Shown here: positions 42,945 through 47,804 of the stretch, piece after piece | Layout of the letters: the number at the start of each line of letters is the position of its first letter | Position numbering within the stretch: position 1 is the stretch's first letter | Source: a virus | IMG/VR virus record: IMGVR_UViG_3300021425_000057 | Location: 1-47,804 of that record | Direction: 5' to 3' (one strand) | Length of the DNA stretch: 47,804 nt | Position numbers and translations under genes: made by a program | Notes under the pieces: generated by a model | What the model saw: the letters and a program-made list of their open reading frames with translations, nothing else | Told to the model about the DNA's origin: nothing | The model's database searches: none

Positions 42945-44770
42945 TAAAATATATCGTCTGGATCAATACTAAATGGAATGTCTATAATCTGCTCGGGCTG
43001 AGGCTGAAATGTTTTTGGTTCAAACAAATTCATTTCCCCGTTCAAGCAGTAGAATCCGGTGTTGCTCGTGTTCATCTTGAACATAACAGGATTAATAAGC
43101 GGAGTTGGACCGCCACCTGTTTCAGTCTCACGAATCTTCCTAACGTGGAACTCCATAGTCCTGCGAACCTCGGGGTCTTCGTGCTGAATTTTTCTGTGAA
43201 ACGTCAAGAAATTATCAGCCCTATTCACGAAAAGCCCCCCGCCTTCAGTATCCTCTGCGTACGGAGCCATTGGTAGACCATCAGTACCCTTACGTCTTTG
43301 AGCTTCTGTAACAGCGTGAGTGTTTAACCAAACGGCTTTGTCATACGCTGTAGTGAATGTAAGGAACTCTGAAGCCGCTTCGTAGTGATATTGGTGTACA
43401 CCTATGTTGTTGTTGGAGATAGTGATTCTGAGGGAGTTGTAAGGGTCTATGAAGAAGCCATCAAACTGCTCGTCATTCGCAATCATAATCTCAGCATAAA
43501 CGATGAGGTCTGCGTAGCTTACTACTTCCTTGTTATTGATAATCACAAAGTGTTCCTCAATCCAAGAGTAAGCCATTCTCATAGTCTGGTAGTCTATAGC
43601 GCCAATCGGTCGATCAACTAAGAACTGAAGCAGTTTCATTTTTATTGAAGCGGTTCTGTTCTCTGAACTATAGATAACCCACTTCCAGCCGTGACGGATA
43701 GATGCGTTAACCATTAGATACATAGCAAGTGTAGTCTTACCTACGTTGCTGTGACCATTTATAATAGTAAAGTCTTTCTTGTATCTAAAATGTTTGTCCA
43801 ACTCTTTGTTTCCTGTATCTAAACCTATCTGAATCTCACCGTTTGCGAAAGCTGTAATCCATTTAAAGTCTTCATCGCCTGATGATATGAAAGACATATC
43901 GCCCTCTTCTACCTGTAGCTTTCTACGGGCATCTTTCTCGTCTTGAGCAATCTCAGATAAAGGCATCTGCTTACCAACCTCAATACCGTCTCTAACTGTA
44001 CTATTAGGATTGTAATGCTCATCGTAATCTCTACGAGAGAACTCTCTAACAAGTACACGAATGGCTTCCTCCTCCTCAATACGACCGGCAGCTATATAAC
44101 CACCACATAGCCTGGCAGCTTTAAATAAAACAGCGTGACGCTCCCCATCCTGAGAGTTGCGTACCATTGTAGCTGCAAGGTTGAGTCGGTAGTAGTCTGT
44201 TACATTTTCTTGCTTGACCATTACTTGATTCTGAGACTTCTCAGAAAGCATACCGCCAAACCTTTCGTAACTTGAGTTGACTATGATGTCCGGATCGTAG
44301 GATTCAAAACAAGCACGGGATTCATTGATACCACTAGGGTCTACCTCAATACCGTATTGCTTTTCAAAGTAAGATGTTAAAGAGCGGAAGTGGTCACGGT
44401 GACGCTCGGGGTTAGTCACACGAACCAAAGCTTTTAACCCATTTCCAGATGGAGAAACCCAACAAGAATATACATACTTGTCTGAGCCAATACTTTGCTT
44501 TGCTTGTTCTACGTTATCAAGATTATCGAAGTCTAATACTATGTAACCGCTGTGGTCTTTTAGTAACTCATCCTTACGACCTGTAAAAGTTCCTGAGAAC
44601 ATTACGATTGGTAAATTTTTCTTTACCCGTCCTCTCTCAGAGTCTTCAAGGCTCCTAAGTTCTTCAACCTTGTCCTTGGATTTACCTGTAGCTATACGTT
44701 CCAGAGCATACTCCAAACCGATGTGGTGTATGTCGTTGGTGTATAGCGTTTCTGCTATAGATACCATCAT
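42944..44770 (-). CDS. Fused primase-polymerase and RecA/DnaB-type helicase
   Basis: This 608-residue protein has two parts. Residues ~45-165 resemble the BT4734/VirE N-terminal primase-like domain: D80 and D82 in VLDFDNLD are the likely metal ligands, with SPSGNGLKALV (106-116) and RACFESYDPDI following. Residues ~320-600 form a RecA-type ATPase with Walker A GHSNVGKTT (339-347, Lys345) and Walker B-like FDGFFIDPYNSL (Asp442), then N-T-H-A and an arginine-rich C-terminal part. It would prime and unwind the fork. Proteins of this fusion type are the usual replicative primase-helicase of Bacteroidota phages. It sits in the middle of the - strand operon. Confidence 0.82.
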   Translation of the reverse strand: MMVSIAETLYTNDIHHIGLEYALERIATGKSKDKVEELRSLEDSERGRVKKNLPIVMFSGTFTGRKDELLKDHSGYIVLDFDNLDNVEQAKQSIGSDKYVYSCWVSPSGNGLKALVRVTNPERHRDHFRSLTSYFEKQYGIEVDPSGINESRACFESYDPDIIVNSSYERFGGMLSEKSQNQVMVKQENVTDYYRLNLAATMVRNSQDGERHAVLFKAARLCGGYIAAGRIEEEEAIRVLVREFSRRDYDEHYNPNSTVRDGIEVGKQMPLSEIAQDEKDARRKLQVEEGDMSFISSGDEDFKWITAFANGEIQIGLDTGNKELDKHFRYKKDFTIINGHSNVGKTTLAMYLMVNASIRHGWKWVIYSSENRTASIKMKLLQFLVDRPIGAIDYQTMRMAYSWIEEHFVIINNKEVVSYADLIVYAEIMIANDEQFDGFFIDPYNSLRITISNNNIGVHQYHYEAASEFLTFTTAYDKAVWLNTHAVTEAQRRKGTDGLPMAPYAEDTEGGGLFVNRADNFLTFHRKIQHEDPEVRRTMEFHVRKIRETETGGGPTPLINPVMFKMNTSNTGFYCLNGEMNLFEPKTFQPQPEQIIDIPFSIDPDDIF

Positions 44771-44771
44771 A

Positions 44772-45143
44772 TTATGTAGTGGTTTGGTAGTAACCGTTAT
44801 GACTAATATCTTCCTTATGTAAGATTTCCTCTTGCCAGTCCTGTAAATCAGATTCCTCTTCGGATACAGCTATTTTAAGAAGGATTAAATATCCAATCAG
44901 ATCCTTGATATTATCTTCTCCGTAGCCTCTGAACCCTTGCGTTTTAATACGCATTAGCTTGTCGTCTATTCTAGCACACAGATTATCTACTGCGTTACCA
45001 CTTGCAAAGATGTTAGCGGGTTCAAGCGCTGAGTCTCCATAGCTTTCATTCTTTTCTATCAGCAGGTCTACAACCTCTTTACCTACCGATTTAATCTTGT
45101 CCTGTGTCGTGAGGTCTAACGGGTATCTTTTAAAATTTCCCAT
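44772..45143 (-). CDS. Nucleotide-modification-associated-domain (DUF1599-like) protein
   Basis: This 123-residue protein has the pattern LIEKNESYGDSALEP...IFASGNAVDNLCARIDDKLMRI...DNIKDLIGYLILLKIA, a helical family related to MazG-like nucleotide pyrophosphohydrolases and known as DUF1599 or nucleotide-modification-associated domain 1. The conserved E, D and K residues could bind a metal and nucleotide. Its place just upstream of the primase-helicase fits nucleotide pool or DNA-modification roles. The C-terminal ~25 residues are polar and probably disordered. The gene ends one base before the primase-helicase start. Confidence 0.65.
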   Translation of the reverse strand: MGNFKRYPLDLTTQDKIKSVGKEVVDLLIEKNESYGDSALEPANIFASGNAVDNLCARIDDKLMRIKTQGFRGYGEDNIKDLIGYLILLKIAVSEEESDLQDWQEEILHKEDISHNGYYQTTT

Positions 45144-45144
45144 A

Positions 45145-45378
45145 TTAATTGTAATGAAATGATTTACCTAACTCTTTAATGAGTTCTATCTTCTTGATTC
45201 TAAATCTAACGCCTTTTCTTTTGGTTGGCAAATGTTTTCTGATGTAGTCCATAGAATGAGGGTATTTACTTATTTGAAAAATACTATCAGTAAGTACAGT
45301 CATTTCTATTTGATGTTTAATCCAAGACTTTCTTTGCTCATATTCTACGAGGACATTAGCTAAGTATATTGTTCTCAT
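45145..45378 (-). CDS. Small hypothetical protein of the replication operon
   Basis: About 77 residues from MRTIYLANVLVEYEQRKSW; an earlier start at 45423 is possible but would overlap the upstream gene by 68 bases instead of 23. The product is basic and rich in Ile, Lys and Arg, with RKHLPTKRKGVRFRIKKIEL near the C-terminus. It is not recognised. It might bind nucleic acid given its charge. One base separates its stop from the next start, so it belongs to the same transcript. Confidence 0.5.
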   Translation of the reverse strand: MRTIYLANVLVEYEQRKSWIKHQIEMTVLTDSIFQISKYPHSMDYIRKHLPTKRKGVRFRIKKIELIKELGKSFHYN

Positions 45379-45706
45379 AGAATTCCATTTCGTTTCTATA
45401 TAAAATGTAATCAGCCAACTCATTCATAGTTACATCTTGGGAAAGCAGTTTGTTTGTCCCCTTGCTTGTGATAAGCACTATGTTATTGCCCTTCTTATTA
45501 TTAATATATAGAAACAGATTCGTAACAGGTGTTTTTGCTTCTAGCTTTTTAATCTTGCCGTTAGCGTGTTCAACCTCAACGCACTTAATCTTGTAATGCT
45601 TATCATTTATTACACCAGTCAAAAATGGGGGCTGGATATCAACCCCAACCCCCATATCTAATCTGAGTAACAAGGCAAGCATTTTAGTTAGCTTGTCCGG
45701 TTTCAT
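45356..45706 (-). CDS. Hypothetical protein of the replication operon
   Basis: This 116-residue protein is not recognised. The sequence is mixed: a hydrophobic helix (LTKMLALLLRLDMG), then strand-like segments (HYKIKCVEVEH, TNLFLYINNKKG, NIVLITSKG) and a C-terminal helix with LADYILYRNEMEF. It overlaps the upstream SSB-like gene by one base (TAATG). It is small, probably cytoplasmic, and likely concerned with DNA replication only because of its neighbours. Confidence 0.55.
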   Translation of the reverse strand: MKPDKLTKMLALLLRLDMGVGVDIQPPFLTGVINDKHYKIKCVEVEHANGKIKKLEAKTPVTNLFLYINNKKGNNIVLITSKGTNKLLSQDVTMNELADYILYRNEMEFYENNILS

Positions 45707-45984
45707 TATCCAAATGGATCAGCTTCTACATTCTGAGATGCACGCTTAGCTGCGTTCTCTTTAGCTGCTTCGCTATTTGGGTCGTACACACGACACATAG
45801 CCTTACCTGCTTTAGAGAAGAACATAGTAAAAGACACATTGCCTTTTGCAGTTTGATACTTAGTCAAGTCTGCTACTTGTTCACGGTTCAAGGAGAAAGA
45901 CCAAGATGTGATTTCTCCGTTTTCATTTCTACGTGGGTCTTCTACGTAACCCATCAAAACGCTGTCGTATTTAACGTCTGCCAT
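45706..45984 (-). CDS. Small SSB-like candidate
   Basis: This 92-residue protein has a beta-rich body (YDSVLMGYVEDPR, ITSWSFSLNREQ, VSFTMFFSKAGKAMCRVYDP) and an Ala-rich C-terminus ending ADPFG. The D-P-F near the end is faintly like the D-x-P-F tail of single-stranded DNA-binding proteins, and its placement between the RecE-like exonuclease and the primase-helicase suits such a role. The body is too short and divergent to assert an OB fold. It is preceded by a 58-base gap that contains a 14-bp palindrome and likely its control region. Confidence 0.5.
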   Translation of the reverse strand: MADVKYDSVLMGYVEDPRRNENGEITSWSFSLNREQVADLTKYQTAKGNVSFTMFFSKAGKAMCRVYDPNSEAAKENAAKRASQNVEADPFG

Positions 45985-46019
45985 TTTAATAAAATTTAAA
46001 TTGTTCGTTGTTCTTTTTA

Positions 46020-46033
46020 ATTGTAATTACAAT
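46020..46033. promoter_or_regulatory. 14-bp perfect palindrome ATTGTAATTACAAT, candidate operator
   Basis: Exact self-complementary sequence in the only sizeable gap between 41958 and 47331 on the - strand, upstream of the gene starting at 45984. Palindromes of this form are typical of dimeric repressor sites. Confidence 0.45.
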
Positions 46034-46042
46034 GTAACTACA

Positions 46043-46795
46043 CTAGAGTTGTGCCTCAATCAGATAGTCTTCACTATACTCCCCATCCACAAACAACTGC
46101 TTGTAGAGGTTCATTGCCTTCTCGAACTTATACTTCCCTCTCGCAACAAAATCGTCCGAGGCGGTATACAGGGCTGGTGTATACGGAAAGCTCTTTTCGA
46201 CAGGAACAAACATAAATGCATCAGCACCCGTTAGGTTCAGGTAAAAGTAAGCTTGTCTATCGTAATCAAAACTTCTTGCTGACTTGGAGAAGGCTGTTAC
46301 TTCCTTACCAGTGGTCTTCAAGTCTACAACTACTTTCATCCCATCGTATTCGGTAATGGCATCCACCTTACCTTTGATAGGTATTCCATTCCATTCACTA
46401 ATAAATGGAACTTCACGATCTGCGAAGAGGAACAGCTCCGAGAGCTTATCTCTTCTTTCTATTTGCTCTTGAATAGCTACAGACATCTCGTGTTCAGAAG
46501 CTGTAACCACCCAATCGTAACCATATTTTTTGATGTCCTCTTTAAAAGCAGCTGAGGTTCTTGTTCTCATATTGCTAATATGAAACTCACCGATTTTCTC
46601 AGGCTCTAAGACCATAGTATGTACGTATCTACCGATTACAAAGTTTGAGTTCTTAGGGTAGTCGTACTTGCCCTGCATCCAAAGGTTAAATAGATGAGGG
46701 GAATCCATTAACCTACCCAGCATAGAATTACTTACGTAAGACTTATCTGAGTAGTATTTAGAATCGTCAATAAATGGTTCGTGTACCTTACCCAT
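46043..46795 (-). CDS. RecE/ExoVIII-like PD-(D/E)xK exonuclease
   Basis: This 250-residue protein carries the motif set of the RecB/RecE nuclease clan: GRYVHTMVLEP (His59), KGKVDAI (Asp145), VVVDLKTT (Asp158, Lys160) and DRQAYFYL (Gln171, Tyr175). The N-terminus MLGRLMDSPHLFNLW resembles the 'S-x-L-x-x-L-x-x-S-P' opening of phage exodeoxyribonuclease VIII-type enzymes. It would degrade one strand from double-strand ends to provide single strands for the adjacent annealing protein. Its start overlaps the stop of that gene (TAATG), the usual exonuclease-annealase pair of phage recombination. Confidence 0.82.
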   Translation of the reverse strand: MGKVHEPFIDDSKYYSDKSYVSNSMLGRLMDSPHLFNLWMQGKYDYPKNSNFVIGRYVHTMVLEPEKIGEFHISNMRTRTSAAFKEDIKKYGYDWVVTASEHEMSVAIQEQIERRDKLSELFLFADREVPFISEWNGIPIKGKVDAITEYDGMKVVVDLKTTGKEVTAFSKSARSFDYDRQAYFYLNLTGADAFMFVPVEKSFPYTPALYTASDDFVARGKYKFEKAMNLYKQLFVDGEYSEDYLIEAQL

Positions 46796-47331
46796 TACTT
46801 AACCAAAGCCTTTAGCTTCTTCTTTTCAGCTGCGGTAAACTTATCACCGGCTTTAGACATAATTTGATCGTAGTACTCTTGAGTCGGTTTCTCCGTTAGT
46901 TTCTCTACCGCTTTTTCGTAAAGGGAGGGAGCCTTAGGAGTCTTCTTAGCTTGAGTCTTAGGTGCAGTATTCTTTTGCTTTGCGACCGCCATAGATACTT
47001 CGTTAGAACTTGCAATAGAAGTATCGATACCAATACCGAGATTAGCCAACGCACGCCCCCAAGCAGATGTTTCACAGTTTTCAACATAGCTTGTTTTATT
47101 TATATAAGAAGATGATTTATCTTCTTGAGCATAACCCGTGGCTCTTAGTACCCATTGGTCATCTCTGATTTCTGCTTTCATAATACAAGCTTCGCTGTTA
47201 AAATCTACCAGCTCAGTGTTAAGTGACCAACCCTTGTATTGCGGTGCTGTTCGGAAGTACTTGATACGTTCGTTTACCTCAACGTATTCTTTTCCCTTGA
47301 TGTTTGTAGTCTTAAATTTGTGTTCCGACAT
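46795..47331 (-). CDS. Single-strand annealing protein, Erf/Sak-like (probable)
   Basis: This 178-residue protein has a core with YVEVNERIKYFR, W-rich segments, and ENCETSAWGRALANLGIGID, a pattern recurrent in phage Rad52-clan annealing proteins and their relatives (E-T-x-A-x-G-R-A-L-A). The C-terminal third is Lys/Ala/Pro-rich and looks flexible. It would anneal single strands exposed by the neighbouring exonuclease. The assignment is supported by the exonuclease partner and the A-W-G-R-A-L-A motif but not by a complete family match. The -7 box TATTTTTG lies about 42 bases upstream. Confidence 0.7.
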   Translation of the reverse strand: MSEHKFKTTNIKGKEYVEVNERIKYFRTAPQYKGWSLNTELVDFNSEACIMKAEIRDDQWVLRATGYAQEDKSSSYINKTSYVENCETSAWGRALANLGIGIDTSIASSNEVSMAVAKQKNTAPKTQAKKTPKAPSLYEKAVEKLTEKPTQEYYDQIMSKAGDKFTAAEKKKLKALVK

Positions 47332-47373
47332 ATGAATTGAATTTAGTGCAATTTAAAAAATATTGACAATAAA

Positions 47374-47381
47374 CAAAAATA
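47374..47381 (-). promoter_or_regulatory. -7 box TATTTTTG on the - strand
   Basis: Reverse-strand TATTTTTG matches TAnnTTTG in the gap between the 47388-47651 and 46795-47331 genes, 42 nt before the start at 47331. The region is very A/T-rich, so chance is not excluded. Confidence 0.5.
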
Positions 47382-47387
47382 AATTGT

Positions 47388-47651
47388 TTATAAATCCCAA
47401 TTAAAATCCTCAACCCATACCGGAGTCCTGTCTCCTACATATGCGTTAAAGGTATTGTATTCAAGATAATCTACCGCTTCTTCCTCTGGCATATCATCTT
47501 GTTTCATTAGTATTCTGATGCATTCGTTACGAGAGTAAACAACTTTCCAAGCATTCGGATCGAATCCGATAATTGCTTCATCGAATCCATCCGCAAACAA
47601 GACATCTTCTGTGTCTGCAAAATGCTCTATGATAAGTTGTTTTTTAGTCAT
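47388..47651 (-). CDS. Small conserved phage protein, unknown function
   Basis: This 87-residue acidic protein ends with EEEAVDYLEYNTFNAYVGDRTPVWVEDF, a pattern I recognise from many phage hypothetical proteins (E-x-x-x-E-Y-x-x-Y-N-x-x-x-A-Y-x-G-x-x-T-P). The N-terminal part (DVLFADGFDEAIIGFDPNAWKVVYS) contains the matching 'GF-D-x-A-I-I-G' segment, and RCIRILM-like residues lie between. No enzymatic role is known to me. It begins at ATG 47651, eight bases inside the tiny ORF described upstream, and is presumably part of the replication operon. Confidence 0.62.
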   Translation of the reverse strand: MTKKQLIIEHFADTEDVLFADGFDEAIIGFDPNAWKVVYSRNECIRILMKQDDMPEEEAVDYLEYNTFNAYVGDRTPVWVEDFNWDL

Positions 47652-47706
47652 TCTCTATTCCGTTTTCATCCAAATCTCTTTGGCATAATGCTATTATGTC
47701 TTTCAT
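47644..47706 (-). CDS. Possible 20-residue peptide ORF
   Basis: ATG at 47706 overlaps the upstream stop (ATGA), and the ORF MKDIIALCQRDLDENGIEND ends inside the start of the 47651 gene. The overlaps are what translational coupling would give, but the length gives no independent support; a fragment of a longer ancestral gene is also possible. Confidence 0.3.
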   Translation of the reverse strand: MKDIIALCQRDLDENGIEND

Positions 47707-47804
47707 CTCTCTTTGGTGTTAAAGGCTTTGTTGTAGTATCCTTCTGCAAGAACCCTCATTTCTCCCAGAGATATATCCTTTTCACAAAGTTCTCCTGCTA
47801 CATA
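47703..47804 (-). CDS. C-terminal end of a gene entering from the right edge
   Basis: The frame is open to the window edge on the - strand and encodes a 33-residue end reading YVAGELCEKDISLGEMRVLA and closing NTKER. It is too short to assign. It matches the gene density and direction of the replication operon. Confidence 0.55.
   Translation of the reverse strand, partial: YVAGELCEKDISLGEMRVLAEGYYNKAFNTKER

Noticed and set aside
43385-43621. + strand ORF inside the primase-helicase
   Set aside because: It is fully inside a strongly supported gene on the other strand.

Overview
The window looks like part of the genome of a tailed phage, most likely short-tailed and lytic, infecting a marine or aquatic member of the Bacteroidota (Flavobacteriia-like). 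The host inference rests on repeated upstream motifs of the form TAnnTTTG (the Bacteroidota -7 box), on the near absence of Shine-Dalgarno sequences, and on the protein families present. No tRNA, rRNA, integrase, CRISPR array or insertion sequence was seen. Coding density is very high and no stretch of more than 300 bases lacks a gene.

Layout. Positions 2-41949 are all on the + strand and carry late functions: the end of the large terminase and the portal (2-3068); a tail-fibre and appendage block with two giant repeat-built fibres, the second ending in a self-cleaving S74 chaperone (3086-16294), interrupted by a free-standing homing endonuclease gene (15211-15825); small virion-associated proteins (16339-17387); a compact run of a small membrane protein, a sensor histidine kinase, a CheY-like receiver and a coiled-coil membrane protein (17387-19750); further small proteins; scaffold-like protein and probable major capsid protein (20904-23406); connector and tail-hub proteins (23482-30678); and three probable ejected internal virion proteins, one with a muramidase-like domain and one of 2755 residues with a HExxH site (30697-41833). 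A bidirectional terminator at 41935-41957 separates this from a - strand operon (41958-47804) for DNA replication and recombination: PrimPol-helicase, nucleases, a RecE-like exonuclease, a probable annealing protein and small unknowns.

How it works together. The late block is divided into units by hairpin terminators, several of which run directly into a TAnnTTTG promoter. Three promoters sit exactly 4 nt before an ATG, implying leaderless mRNAs. The most unusual element is the complete two-component pair placed by ATGA-coupled overlaps between two membrane proteins. It suggests a phage-encoded signalling circuit, possibly controlling lysis timing or host envelope state; that function is inference and not shown by the sequence.
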